Source: Acinetobacter guillouiae CIP 63.46
GTDB lineage: Bacteria > Pseudomonadota > Gammaproteobacteria > Pseudomonadales > Moraxellaceae
Length of the DNA stretch: 64,000 bases
Reading direction: 5' to 3'
Assembly: GCF_000368145.1 (NCBI RefSeq)
Contig: NZ_KB849283.1
Location: 496,001-560,000, forward strand
Part shown: positions 16,879 through 26,724 of the stretch, piece after piece
Layout: each line of letters starts with the position of its first letter
Numbering within the stretch: position 1 is the stretch's first letter
The notes under the pieces: model-generated
Database searches by the model: none
What the model was told of the DNA's origin: nothing
Seen by the model: only the letters and a program-made list of their open reading frames with translations
Position numbers and translations under genes: made by a program

Positions 16879-18663
16879 ATGAAAGAGCTTGCCAGCCGAT
16901 TGGCGATGCAGCACCTAATCAATGCATACTCACAAGAAACAGGAAGTAGAATTTTACTGGAGAAATATCAGCAAAACTCTACGCAACTTGCGTTTAGCCA
17001 AGGCTTGACCTTGTTAATAATTCCATTGGAATCCATTCAATCCCAATTATATGCACCGCTTTCATATAGAAGTCTTGTAGGGCGGCATCGAATAGAAAAA
17101 CTGCCACAGATTTTTAATAAAGGGCAAGTGCAAAGGTTTAGTCCAATTGCAATGGTGTGCTTACTTCTAGAAGAGCTGGTAAGAAACGCTGTTGAATCCT
17201 TAGATTCAGCATCATTGGTTGAAAAATGGATACAAAGCCGAGATGCTTTAGCTGAGTTTTTAAAGCAGCGTGAATATGATTTTGACCAATTGATTCAAGC
17301 CAAACAAGATTTTATCCAGACAGAACAAGCATTGATTCTTGGGCATAGTATGCATCCAGCGCCAAAGAGTCGCACCGGTTTCGTTCATGAAGATTGGTTA
17401 AGGTTCTCACCAGAACATAAAGGTCAAACGCAACTGTATTATTGGTTACTTGCACCAGAATATCTGGCAGAAAGCGCAACATTAGATCAGCCAATGACTA
17501 GCCAACTCATAAAGCATATGCAATGGTATTTGAGCGAAACAGAATTAGATTTAATTCATACACATTCAAGCTATAAATTATTGACATTGCATCCATGGCA
17601 AGCACGTTATTTGCAGAGCAAAGATTGGTATAAAGAATTAAAAGCCAAGAAAAAATTAATTGATTTTGGTGAAAAGGCTTGGCATTTTTCCGCCACAACA
17701 TCCGTCAGAACATTGGTCAGCTATTCAGCGCCATGGATGGTGAAACTTTCACTATCCGTGATGATTACCAACTCTATCCGAGTCAATTTGGCCAAAGAAT
17801 GTCATCGTGGAGAAATCACGCGTCAACTTTGGCAGGGGCCAATAGGTCAGTCGATTTTAAAATCTTGTCCTACATTGAAGGCAATTCATGACCCCGCATG
17901 GACTGCGTTAATCATCGACGGAACAATTGTTAACGAAACGATCTGCATTTTTAGAGATCAGCCATTTGATAGACATCAGCAAGTGTCATGTATTGCCTCC
18001 TTATGCCAAGATCATCCAGCAAAAAATTTAAATCGCTTTGATCATTTATTTGAACAAATTGCACAGGCAGAACCGCAGCTAAGTATTGAAAAAATTGCAT
18101 TAAATTGGTTTGTGCGATTTTTAGAGATCAGCTTAGTTCCCTTGATGTATTTGTATCATCACTATGGGATGGCATTTGAGTCACATCAGCAGAATGTATT
18201 GGTTGAGTTGGAAAATGCGTATCCTAAAAATTTATGGCTCAGGGACAATCAGGGTTTTTATTACATCGAAGAATATGCCACTGAAATATTAAAAGAATTC
18301 CCTGAGCTTGATGGGAAAGCGCAGGCGGTTGGTCAAAAATCTTTGGTTGATGAACGGTTTAGTTATTATTTTTTTGCTAATACTTTATTTGGCATTATTA
18401 ACGCAATCGGTGCAACAGGGAGTGTTTCAGAACAGCAACTCATTGATCTATTGCAAGATAAATTGATGGAATTATATCAACACTATTCTGACAGTAGTTT
18501 ATTACAAGGCTTATTGTATCAACCAACCTTGCCATATAAAGGGAATTTACTCACGCGTTTATATGAGCTGGATGAACTGATTGCTCCAGTAGAACAGCAA
18601 TCAATTTATATTCAGTTGCCAAATCCTTTATGTCTAAAACAGAAGGATGCAATTTATGCTTGA
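16879..18663 (+). CDS. acbA: Acinetoferrin synthetase AcbA (IucA/IucC NIS synthetase)
   Basis: 594 residues. NRPS-independent siderophore synthetase that would condense citrate with an acylated N-hydroxydiaminopropane using ATP. Family segments: GHSMHPAPKSRTGF, LHPWQARYL, SATTSVRTL, KLSLSVMITNSIR and LYHHYGMAFESHQQNVLV. ATG at 16879 chosen because GAGGA precedes it at the right distance; upstream TTG is unsupported. First gene of an eight-gene iron-regulated operon whose order matches the published A. haemolyticus acbABCD-actBCAD cluster; symbols are given by synteny. Confidence 0.9.
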   Translation: MKELASRLAMQHLINAYSQETGSRILLEKYQQNSTQLAFSQGLTLLIIPLESIQSQLYAPLSYRSLVGRHRIEKLPQIFNKGQVQRFSPIAMVCLLLEELVRNAVESLDSASLVEKWIQSRDALAEFLKQREYDFDQLIQAKQDFIQTEQALILGHSMHPAPKSRTGFVHEDWLRFSPEHKGQTQLYYWLLAPEYLAESATLDQPMTSQLIKHMQWYLSETELDLIHTHSSYKLLTLHPWQARYLQSKDWYKELKAKKKLIDFGEKAWHFSATTSVRTLVSYSAPWMVKLSLSVMITNSIRVNLAKECHRGEITRQLWQGPIGQSILKSCPTLKAIHDPAWTALIIDGTIVNETICIFRDQPFDRHQQVSCIASLCQDHPAKNLNRFDHLFEQIAQAEPQLSIEKIALNWFVRFLEISLVPLMYLYHHYGMAFESHQQNVLVELENAYPKNLWLRDNQGFYYIEEYATEILKEFPELDGKAQAVGQKSLVDERFSYYFFANTLFGIINAIGATGSVSEQQLIDLLQDKLMELYQHYSDSSLLQGLLYQPTLPYKGNLLTRLYELDELIAPVEQQSIYIQLPNPLCLKQKDAIYA

Positions 18664-20128
18664 TTTTATTGCTGTGGGTTTAGGACCGTTTAACTTAAGT
18701 TTAGCAAGTTTGTTACAACAAAAATCAAAGCTAAAATATCTGTTTTTTGAAAAACAAGCCCAGTTTGATTGGCATGCAGGAATGCAGCTTCCAAATAGTA
18801 TGTTGCAAGTGCCTTTTATGGCTGATTTGGTCTCTATGGTAGATCCGACCAGCCCATTTAGTTTTCTCAATTATTTAAAAGCTCAACAGCGACTCTATAA
18901 GTTCTATTTTTTAGAACAGCCACATATCCCTCGTAAGGAATATAATCATTATTGTCAATGGGTTGCAGATCAAATTGAAAATATTCAATATTTGTTAGTA
19001 GTCACAGAAATTGTGCCTAAATACTATGGCTTTGAAGTTTTAGTTATACAGGGAGGAATTCATCAACGCTATAGTTGTCGAAACATTGTATTGGGTGCAG
19101 GAAATGTGCCTTATATCCCACAATGCATGCAGACATTGATTCAAAGCTATCCTGAGCGATGTAAACATTCAGCACATTATCTAGAACATCAGCCAAAAAA
19201 ATTACAAGGCAATGTTGTGGTACTGGGATCAGGGCAGTCTGCGGCAGAAATCTTTTTAGATTTATTCGATCGTCAGTATCAATTTGATCAGGTGTCTCAA
19301 CCGAAATTCAATCTCAATTGGCTGACCCGAGCCAATGGGTTTTTCCCTATGGAATATACACCATTAGCTTTAGAACATTTTAGTCCAGACTATAGTCAAC
19401 ATTTTCATTGCTTTGATGACCTTAATAAAGATTTGCAGTTGAGTAAACAGTCACTTTTATATAAAGGAATCAGTGCGCAAACTATTCGTGAAATATATAA
19501 GAAACTTTACCATCGACATCTTGCTGGAAATGATTTGGCGACGCATTTACACAGTCAGTCCAACCTAATTGATGCTGTTTTAACGGAACAGGGGAAAATT
19601 AGACTGATTTTCCAAGATCGGGTGACATTAAATCAGTTCAGTCTAGATAGCGATTATGTGATCTGTGCTACAGGCTATCGCTGTCCTGAATTTAAATTTC
19701 TAAAGCAACTGAAGCCCTGGATTAAAACCAATCCACAAGGACATTGGAATATTTCAGCAAATTATGCTGTCGAATATGCTGGCATTGGTGAAATTTTTGT
19801 TCAGAACATGGATATGCATAGTCATGGTGTTGGTACGCCTGATTTGGGTTTAGGTGCTTATCGTGCTGCAACAATTGCAAATCAACTCATAGGTTATGCG
19901 TTATATGACTTAGCAATAGCCCCACAATGTTTCCAACATTTTGATCCTTTGCAAAATCCGCAAGTCCAAGTGATCCAGAAAAACATCGCAACACAACATC
20001 ATGTGCATGCTCAGCATGTTGAAGATTTGGTTAAAAATGTGAATTTTCAAGCCCAAAGCCTCAATACACAACATTCTCAGCATCAACAAAACCATCAACA
20101 ATATTCGAATACTGAGAACAGCTTATGA
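18656..20128 (+). CDS. acbB: Diamine N-monooxygenase AcbB (IucD/SidA family)
   Basis: 490 residues. FAD/NADPH N-hydroxylating monooxygenase, expected to N-hydroxylate 1,3-diaminopropane. FAD motif LDFIAVGLGPFNLSLASLL, NADPH motif VVVLGSGQSAAEIF, and the family C-terminal ATGYRCPEF and GVGTPDLGLGAYRAA. A His/Gln-rich tail (residues about 445-490) is extra. Start at 18656 (AAGGA 8 bases upstream) overlaps acbA by 8 bases; its end overlaps acbC as ATGA, indicating coupled translation. Confidence 0.92.
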   Translation: MLDFIAVGLGPFNLSLASLLQQKSKLKYLFFEKQAQFDWHAGMQLPNSMLQVPFMADLVSMVDPTSPFSFLNYLKAQQRLYKFYFLEQPHIPRKEYNHYCQWVADQIENIQYLLVVTEIVPKYYGFEVLVIQGGIHQRYSCRNIVLGAGNVPYIPQCMQTLIQSYPERCKHSAHYLEHQPKKLQGNVVVLGSGQSAAEIFLDLFDRQYQFDQVSQPKFNLNWLTRANGFFPMEYTPLALEHFSPDYSQHFHCFDDLNKDLQLSKQSLLYKGISAQTIREIYKKLYHRHLAGNDLATHLHSQSNLIDAVLTEQGKIRLIFQDRVTLNQFSLDSDYVICATGYRCPEFKFLKQLKPWIKTNPQGHWNISANYAVEYAGIGEIFVQNMDMHSHGVGTPDLGLGAYRAATIANQLIGYALYDLAIAPQCFQHFDPLQNPQVQVIQKNIATQHHVHAQHVEDLVKNVNFQAQSLNTQHSQHQQNHQQYSNTENSL

Positions 20129-21933
20129 GTTTTGCACAGTTACAAATTAATCAGAACCAATGGCGAAGTGCAGGCCAACGCTTGATTGAAATGGCAATCG
20201 CTGAGTTTTTATATGAAGAAATTATTCAGGCTGAAAGCTTGGATAATGATGTATTTCAATTGAGATTGGATGACCGAATTTATCAGTTTAATGCACAACA
20301 ATACTTATTGGGGCATTGGCATATTCAAGAAGGTTCAGTACGTGATTTAACTGTCGATACCAGAAGACCCGCTTGGAATTTACATCAATTTATTGCCGCT
20401 TTTTCAAATCAGGTTGGGGTTAAACCCTTTACCAAAGCCTATTTGATTAAAGAGATGAACAATACGTGGTTGGCCGAAGCCCATGTACTGGATGAAAATC
20501 GTTTAACAAGTGTAGCAGTACTGAATGCACCACATTATCAAATCGAAGCAATGTTGCGCGGTCATCCTTGGTTAATTATGAGTAAGGGGCGAATCGGTTT
20601 TGGTTATGATGATTATTTGAACTCAGCGCCTGAGATTTTACCTAGAGTCAAAGTGTTATGGTTGGCTGTGCATCGAGATTTGGCAGAGTTTCGTTCTACC
20701 ACTGAATGGTATGCAGGGCAATTATATTGCCATGAGTTTGACGAGCAGGAATTGCTAGAATTTCGCGAAAAAATGCAAAACCTTGCTTTAAATTCAGAGG
20801 ATTATTATTTAGTTCCTGTACATGCTTGGCAATGGCACCAATGGATTGTGCCAACTTATGCCAATGAAATTGTAGATCAAAAAATTGTCGAACTTAAAAT
20901 TGGACAGGATAATTATGTACCAATGCAGTCAATTCGCACTTTATGTAACACATCAGATGCACAACGTCATTACATTAAACTACCAGTGAGTATTTTAAAT
21001 ACCGCTGTTTATCGAGGATTGCCTGCTCAAAGGAATTTAGCTGCGCCCGCTGTTACAGCGTGGTTAAAAAATATTTTAAAACAAGATATGGATTTACAAA
21101 AAACGGGTGTGGTGTTTTTAGGCGAGATTGCAACTTTGACCATTCAGCAACCTTGTTATGATCACATTGAAGGTGCACCTTATCAATTCAAAGAGTTATT
21201 TGGCTGTTTATGGCGTGAAAGTGTAGATCCATTTGTTGAATATCATCAGCAGGTTTTATCGCAAGCTGCTTTATTACATCGTGATATTCAGGGGCTATCC
21301 ATTTTAACTGTGCTTATTCAAGCTTCAGGCCTAGCACCTCTAGAATGGCTAAAGCAATTCATCACCGTCAGTATTCAGCCGCTATTGATTTGCCTTTATA
21401 AATATGGACTTGCATTTTCACCACATGGTGAAAATACAATGTTAATTCATGAAAATGGGGTGCCTAAGGCCATGGTGCTCAAAGACTTTATCGATGATAT
21501 GAATCTTGTCGATGAAGATTTTCCTGAGCTGGCGGATCTTCCTGATGAAGCCAAAATTTTATTGAGGCATTCAGCACAAGACCTCAGTCATTTTATTTTT
21601 ACTGGCTTATTTATGGTGCATTACCGCTATATCTGTAATCTATTTCTACAGGATTTTCCACAATATCATGAGATTGAATTTTGGCAAACCGTATCGAATG
21701 TGATTGCTGAGTTTCATCAGCAACATCCAGAGTTTTCAGCAAGAATTGAAAAGTTTGCGATATTTAGAAATCAATACAATAAGGTTTGCTTAAATCGTGT
21801 TCGTCTATTTACCACCAGTTATAACAATGAAGCAGAACGCCCCGTACCTGTGGTTCTAGATTTGATTGCAAACCCTGTAAGCCCAGAGACTTTAAAAAAT
21901 TGGACAGCACAATTTTCACCTGCTCCAGCGTGA
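20125..21933 (+). CDS. acbC: Acinetoferrin synthetase AcbC (IucA/IucC NIS synthetase)
   Basis: 602 residues, the second siderophore synthetase of the operon, presumably adding the other acyl-hydroxydiaminopropane arm to the citrate intermediate. Family signatures: LRGHPWLIMSKGRIGFG, PVHAWQWHQWI, MQSIRTLCN, KLPVSILNTAVYRGLP and KYGLAFSPHGENTMLI. The ATG overlaps the acbB stop by four bases. The two NIS enzymes fit a pseudosymmetric citrate siderophore with two identical arms. Confidence 0.92.
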   Translation: MSFAQLQINQNQWRSAGQRLIEMAIAEFLYEEIIQAESLDNDVFQLRLDDRIYQFNAQQYLLGHWHIQEGSVRDLTVDTRRPAWNLHQFIAAFSNQVGVKPFTKAYLIKEMNNTWLAEAHVLDENRLTSVAVLNAPHYQIEAMLRGHPWLIMSKGRIGFGYDDYLNSAPEILPRVKVLWLAVHRDLAEFRSTTEWYAGQLYCHEFDEQELLEFREKMQNLALNSEDYYLVPVHAWQWHQWIVPTYANEIVDQKIVELKIGQDNYVPMQSIRTLCNTSDAQRHYIKLPVSILNTAVYRGLPAQRNLAAPAVTAWLKNILKQDMDLQKTGVVFLGEIATLTIQQPCYDHIEGAPYQFKELFGCLWRESVDPFVEYHQQVLSQAALLHRDIQGLSILTVLIQASGLAPLEWLKQFITVSIQPLLICLYKYGLAFSPHGENTMLIHENGVPKAMVLKDFIDDMNLVDEDFPELADLPDEAKILLRHSAQDLSHFIFTGLFMVHYRYICNLFLQDFPQYHEIEFWQTVSNVIAEFHQQHPEFSARIEKFAIFRNQYNKVCLNRVRLFTTSYNNEAERPVPVVLDLIANPVSPETLKNWTAQFSPAPA

Positions 21934-22034
21934 TAAACCGTGCCCGAGCAGAGTGTGTATTTATCTGCGTAGCACCTAGATTTAACACGAGTCAAAAGCT
22001 CAATAATCTAACAAATACAATAAAGGTGAAAGTG

Positions 22035-22667
22035 ATGAAAACCTTATCACAGCAATTACCAGATTTTTATGAATATTATGAGAACGGCAATCAGTTTTAT
22101 TTACGTCAAGTGAAATACCCAGATGATATGGCTTTATTACATAAATGGATGCATGAACCGCATGTGATTCCACAATGGCAACTGAATAAATCTGAACTCG
22201 AACTTAAGGTCTATTTTGAAAAACAGTTGGCTGATGATCATCATCGTTTATTCATTGTGGGTATGGATGGAAACGATGTGGGGTATACAGAAATCTATGA
22301 AGGTAAGCGAGATCGGTTAAGTCGTTATTATTCTGCGCATGAACTGGATTTAGGCTGGCATTTCCTGTTCGGTGAAAAATCGGTACTTGGAAAAGGCTAT
22401 CTTCGAGCAGTCGCACGTTTAGTCATTTTTTATATTTTTGAACATGCAGCTTCTTTGAAAATCGTAGGCGAACCTGATTCAACAGTTAAACCATATGCCG
22501 CAGTTGTTGATGAAATGTGCTATGAAGCTCAGGGTACGCTTACAATGCCTGAGAAAAATGCGGTGTTATATTATTGTTTTAGAGATACTTTTTACCAAAA
22601 ATTTGGTGAATATTTAATCCAATCTCAGCAATATTTAGCACAAAAAAACCAATACAAAACTCAGTAA
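22035..22667 (+). CDS. acbD: Siderophore GNAT acyltransferase AcbD (IucB/RhbD-like)
   Basis: 210 residues of the RimJ/RimL-like siderophore acyltransferase group that acylates the hydroxylamine of a siderophore precursor (2-octenoyl in acinetoferrin). Typical segments are HKWMHEPHVIPQWQ, YEGKRDRLSRYY, LDLGWHFLFG, GKGYLRA and IVGEPDSTVKPYA. The frame is open from 21900 within acbC, but AAAGGTG upstream of 22035 and family length place the start there, about 100 bases after acbC. Confidence 0.9.
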   Translation: MKTLSQQLPDFYEYYENGNQFYLRQVKYPDDMALLHKWMHEPHVIPQWQLNKSELELKVYFEKQLADDHHRLFIVGMDGNDVGYTEIYEGKRDRLSRYYSAHELDLGWHFLFGEKSVLGKGYLRAVARLVIFYIFEHAASLKIVGEPDSTVKPYAAVVDEMCYEAQGTLTMPEKNAVLYYCFRDTFYQKFGEYLIQSQQYLAQKNQYKTQ

Positions 22668-22681
22668 GTTGAATTTGTCCT

Positions 22682-23065
22682 ATGAGTTATCAATCTATAC
22701 ATATTCAGATCAAAGAGATGATCTTTTCCAAAGATGTCTCAATCGTTGAGTTTCAGTTCTGGTTGGCTGAAGTTGAAACATTTCTATGTCAGCAACAAAA
22801 TTTTGTTTTGGTGGTGAGAAGTGTAGCAGGTACGACATTTCCACAAGAATACCGTCAGATTCAATCAAGATGGTATAAAAAAAATAAAGCTAATTTTTTT
22901 AAGTACTGTGTAGGTTTAGTACGGATCGCGTTAGATCAAGCCGATCATGAACGACTCAATACATCTGCGCTACATGTTGCATGGCAAGTTCCTTATTATG
23001 TGACATTAGATCGCGCTGATGCATTGCAATGGGCTGTGCAGAGGTGGCTATTATGCAACGCATAA
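22682..23065 (+). CDS. actB: ActB, small uncharacterised protein of the acinetoferrin operon
   Basis: 127-residue soluble protein without signal peptide; contains QQQNFVLVVRSVAGTTFPQE and a Trp-rich C-terminus (HVAWQVPYY, LQWAVQRWLL). No domain recognised. Named by position: in the published acbABCD-actBCAD operon the fifth gene is actB. It overlaps actC by 13 bases. Role in acinetoferrin use is unproven; a regulatory or release function is conceivable. Confidence 0.65.
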   Translation: MSYQSIHIQIKEMIFSKDVSIVEFQFWLAEVETFLCQQQNFVLVVRSVAGTTFPQEYRQIQSRWYKKNKANFFKYCVGLVRIALDQADHERLNTSALHVAWQVPYYVTLDRADALQWAVQRWLLCNA

Positions 23066-24306
23066 GTAATTTAACCAAACAATCTGTCACTCAACAGATT
23101 TCCGTACTTAGCTTAGGTGTTGTGGTTGTTTTATATTTGGCCCATGCCTTGCCTTTGTATTTTTATAATGTGGCATTGCCTGCGATTTTAAGGCACCAAG
23201 GGGTAGATCTACGCTGGATTGGGCTATTGTCACTGCTTTATATTCCATGGGCATTCAAATTCTTTTGGGCACCGCTTATTGACCGTTTTTATATTAAAAG
23301 ATTAGGTAAACGTAAAACGTGGCTACTGTTCACTCAAATTGCTTTGGTTTTAGGGATTATTGCACTTGCTTTGACTCAGTTTTCTTATGGGCTGCTGGTC
23401 TTTGTCATCATTGGTTTATGGATATCCAGTTTTGCAGCAACCCAAGATATTGCCATTGATGGATATACCGTTGAAGCATTTTCACAACAAGATTATCGCT
23501 TTGGTAGCATGGCGCAAAGCATTGGTGTTGCACTTGGCAGTATGCTCGGTGGTGCTGCAACACTTTGGCTATATCAATATTATGGATGGCAAACAGCACT
23601 TATCTGTTTAGCAAGCTTAACCGCTTTGACGATGTTTGCAGTTTTTCAAATACAAGAAAAAACCACAGAACACATGATGAAGAGCCCGCCGAGTTTAATT
23701 CGAGCATTTAAACGTCCTGAAATTCGTTGGGCATTACTTTTAATTGTTTGTTATCGCTTTGTAGAAGCCCCCGCAATGGCAATGCTCAATCCAATGCTGA
23801 TTGATCAAAAATGGTCACTTTCACAAATTGGTGTGTTGATGTCTGTGGTGGGTGCAGCTGTTGGATTGCTTGCAGCCGTTTCTGCTGCATTGCTGCTTAA
23901 AAAGCGAAAGGCGACCCAATTACTGCTATGGGCTGGCTGGGTGAGAACTCTGATATATGGACTCTTGGGAATCTCTATTCTGTTCGGCTTGTTAAATCAG
24001 TGGCAGCTTTTGCTGGGTATTTTTGTGATTGCATTCCTTGCAATTCGTTATATCGCAATGACTTCTTTATATGCATATTTCATGCAGAGTAGCTCAAAAA
24101 CGCAAGCAGGGACAGACTTTACAATTTTGGTGTGTTTTGAATTGCTGGTCTATTTTATTGGCGGGGCTGGGTCTGGTTTTCTGGCCAAATCATTAGGTTA
24201 TGGAAATTTTTATATTGTTTTAGCTATTGCATCTGTAGTGAGTTTGATTCTCTCACAACTCATTATTTCCAAATCACAAAAAACTCTAAGATCAGAGATG
24301 TTGTAA
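23053..24306 (+). CDS. actC: Ferric-acinetoferrin inner-membrane importer ActC (RhtX-like MFS)
   Basis: 417 residues, about 12 membrane helices, of the RhtX/AmpG-like MFS branch: YIPWAFKFFWAPLIDR, KRLGKRKTWLLFTQ, ATQDIAIDGYTVEAF. RhtX imports ferric rhizobactin 1021, a structurally related citrate siderophore, so import across the inner membrane without an ABC transporter is likely. Start at MQRISNLTK (GAGG upstream) inside actB; an earlier in-frame ATG gives a non-hydrophobic extension. Lies 10 bases before actA. Confidence 0.85.
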   Translation: MQRISNLTKQSVTQQISVLSLGVVVVLYLAHALPLYFYNVALPAILRHQGVDLRWIGLLSLLYIPWAFKFFWAPLIDRFYIKRLGKRKTWLLFTQIALVLGIIALALTQFSYGLLVFVIIGLWISSFAATQDIAIDGYTVEAFSQQDYRFGSMAQSIGVALGSMLGGAATLWLYQYYGWQTALICLASLTALTMFAVFQIQEKTTEHMMKSPPSLIRAFKRPEIRWALLLIVCYRFVEAPAMAMLNPMLIDQKWSLSQIGVLMSVVGAAVGLLAAVSAALLLKKRKATQLLLWAGWVRTLIYGLLGISILFGLLNQWQLLLGIFVIAFLAIRYIAMTSLYAYFMQSSSKTQAGTDFTILVCFELLVYFIGGAGSGFLAKSLGYGNFYIVLAIASVVSLILSQLIISKSQKTLRSEML

Positions 24307-24316
24307 GGGATAAATC

Positions 24317-26587
24317 ATGAAAAGAACATCAATTCAAATACAACTGACGTGTTTAAGTTTGGCTATTGCGACACAGATCTATGCACAAGAGCCTACGACT
24401 CAAAAAGTTGAAAATACTGGGGCAGAGGTAAAAAGCCTAGCGCCTATCGTGGTCACGGCAACTCGTTCTGCAAAAAGTATTTCAGACATCGCAGGGACTG
24501 TCTATCGCATTGAGCGTAGCGAAATTGAAAAACAAGCCAATGCGGGTAAAAACATAGCAGATATTTTAGGGCTATTGGTTCCTTCACTCACGCCAAATAC
24601 CGGTACAACCTCTAACTATGGTATGAGCATGCGCGGCCGTGTGGTGCAATATATGATTGACGGGATACCACAAACAGGTTCACGGGACGGATCGCGTCAG
24701 CTCAATAGCATTCTACCTTCAATGATTGACAGAATAGAAGTTGTGTCTGGGGCAACGAGTATTTATGGCTCAGGTGCAACTGGCGGTATTATCAATATCA
24801 TTACCAAAAAAGGCGGTGACGAAGCTTTAAGTTTTGAAACTAAACTGGGACTAACGTCTGGGAATAATTTTAAAGGCGATGCACTGGCTTATGAAGCTTC
24901 ACAAAATGTCTCGTTTAATCAAGATCGCATCAAAGGTAATTTGGGTGTTGGTTATGCCAAACGTGGTGAAATTCAAGACAGTCGTGGTGATCGTATTGGA
25001 CCTGAAGTTGCGCAAACAGATCGTCAAGATACCCAAACCCTTGATGTCAATGGACAACTCACTTGGGACATTTCAGGTCAACAGCACTTAACTGTTGGCG
25101 CACAATATTATAATGATGAACAAGACAGTGATTATGGGCCTGATTATGGTCAGGGTTTAGCTGTTTTATTTAGAGGGGCTACACCCAGTTTAAAAGCATT
25201 AAAAGGCTTACAACTTGAAGACCAACCTAGAACAAAACGCTGGTCAACGCATGCTCAATATAACCATAATGATATATTGGGGCAAAGTTTAACCTTGGAA
25301 GCTTATTACCGTAAAGAGCAGGCAAGATGGTTTCCAACCGCAGTAAATTTACTACATCCGGAATTACCTAGCGGACGTATTCCTGTTGTGATGCAGTCCA
25401 ATACCGATATTAATATTTGGGGATCACGTTTAGCTTTGCAGAAAGATTTTAAAGTTGCAGATCGGGCTTTAGGGCTAAGTTACGGTTTAGATTTTGAAAA
25501 TGAGAAAAATGGTCAAGAAGGGCAAATGTATGATACCAATAGCTTTATTGCGAGTAATGGTTTAAATCATAAAGCGACAAAAATCTATGCAATGGGACCA
25601 GATGTTCAAGTGGCAAAACTTGGTGCATTTGTTCAAGCGAATTATGCAGTTACGGATCGTATAAATATACAGGCAGGCGTGCGTCACGAACGAATTAACA
25701 GTGATGTCAGTGATTCTACCCCGTACCCTGAAAGTATTGTCGTGGACTTAATTCCTAGCTATACGGCGAAGAGTTTAAAAGGTGGTGAAGTAAAACATAA
25801 TGCAACTTTATTTAATTTGGGTGGGGTTTATCACTTAAGCGATACGCAACAAGTTTTTGCTAATTTTTCTCAAGGCTTTAGTATTCCAGACGTACAACGG
25901 ATGCTGCGTGATGTTCCAGCAAGTTTTGTAGTCACCAGTAATAATATTGATCCAGTTAAAGTGAATAACTATGAACTCGGCTGGCGTTTACAAGAGCAAA
26001 ATGGACTCAATCTAGGGCTGACTGCTTTTTATAATGATTCTGATAAATCTGTGAGGTTTAATGCTGCCCCAAATTTTAATATAGGAGTGATTGATACCGA
26101 TGAACGCATTTATGGTTTGGAAGCCAATGTAAAATATACAATTTCAGATATGTGGAATATGGGAGGAACCATTGCTTATACACGAGGTCAATTTAAAAAT
26201 ATTTTAGGTGATTGGCAAGAGTTAGATGCTGTACGGGTTGCCCCACTGAAAGGCACACTATTTTCAGAATGGCAATTTGCAGATGATATCAATTTACGCG
26301 TACAGACTTTAGCGATTGGAGGTACAGATAAAGCCGCTAAAGACTATGTCAATCCATTAAATGACCGCAGTAGCCGAAAACCCGCAGAGATTAAGGGGTT
26401 TGCGATTATGGATGTGATCACCAGTGCAAAAGCAGGCCCAGGCAGATTAGGCTTTGGCGTTTATAATGTATGGAATACAGATTATAAATCAGTATTTAGC
26501 CAAGCAGTTGCGCCAACCTATGGTGCTATTTCAAGTTTGGCTGCACAAGGTCGTACCTATGGTTTAACTTATACACTGAAGTATTAA
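24317..26587 (+). CDS. actA: TonB-dependent ferric-acinetoferrin receptor ActA
   Basis: 756 residues: signal peptide ending near IYAQE, TonB box APIVVTATR (about residues 42-50), plug with IADILGLLVPSLTP and GMSMRGRVVQYMIDGIPQ and RIEVVSGATSIYGSGATGG, then a 22-strand barrel ending YGLTYTLKY with an aromatic C-terminus. It would carry ferric acinetoferrin across the outer membrane using TonB energy. A hairpin terminator follows the stop, before actD. Confidence 0.93.
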   Translation: MKRTSIQIQLTCLSLAIATQIYAQEPTTQKVENTGAEVKSLAPIVVTATRSAKSISDIAGTVYRIERSEIEKQANAGKNIADILGLLVPSLTPNTGTTSNYGMSMRGRVVQYMIDGIPQTGSRDGSRQLNSILPSMIDRIEVVSGATSIYGSGATGGIINIITKKGGDEALSFETKLGLTSGNNFKGDALAYEASQNVSFNQDRIKGNLGVGYAKRGEIQDSRGDRIGPEVAQTDRQDTQTLDVNGQLTWDISGQQHLTVGAQYYNDEQDSDYGPDYGQGLAVLFRGATPSLKALKGLQLEDQPRTKRWSTHAQYNHNDILGQSLTLEAYYRKEQARWFPTAVNLLHPELPSGRIPVVMQSNTDINIWGSRLALQKDFKVADRALGLSYGLDFENEKNGQEGQMYDTNSFIASNGLNHKATKIYAMGPDVQVAKLGAFVQANYAVTDRINIQAGVRHERINSDVSDSTPYPESIVVDLIPSYTAKSLKGGEVKHNATLFNLGGVYHLSDTQQVFANFSQGFSIPDVQRMLRDVPASFVVTSNNIDPVKVNNYELGWRLQEQNGLNLGLTAFYNDSDKSVRFNAAPNFNIGVIDTDERIYGLEANVKYTISDMWNMGGTIAYTRGQFKNILGDWQELDAVRVAPLKGTLFSEWQFADDINLRVQTLAIGGTDKAAKDYVNPLNDRSSRKPAEIKGFAIMDVITSAKAGPGRLGFGVYNVWNTDYKSVFSQAVAPTYGAISSLAAQGRTYGLTYTLKY

Positions 26588-26595
26588 TCAATGAT

Positions 26596-26628
26596 AAGTC
26601 TCTTTTACATGATGAAAGAGGCTTTTTT
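26596..26628 (+). terminator. Terminator between actA and actD
   Basis: AAGTCTCTTT / AAAGAGGCTT (one G-T pair), loop of nine bases, then six T. It may make actD a separately expressed or read-through gene. Confidence 0.7.
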
Positions 26629-26724
26629 ATTTAGCAATATCTAGATGAGATATAAGGAGTAGCGCTTAATAAGATTCAATAAATTTTCGTGATCAGGCTA
26701 AGACTGATATTCTAAGAGATTAAA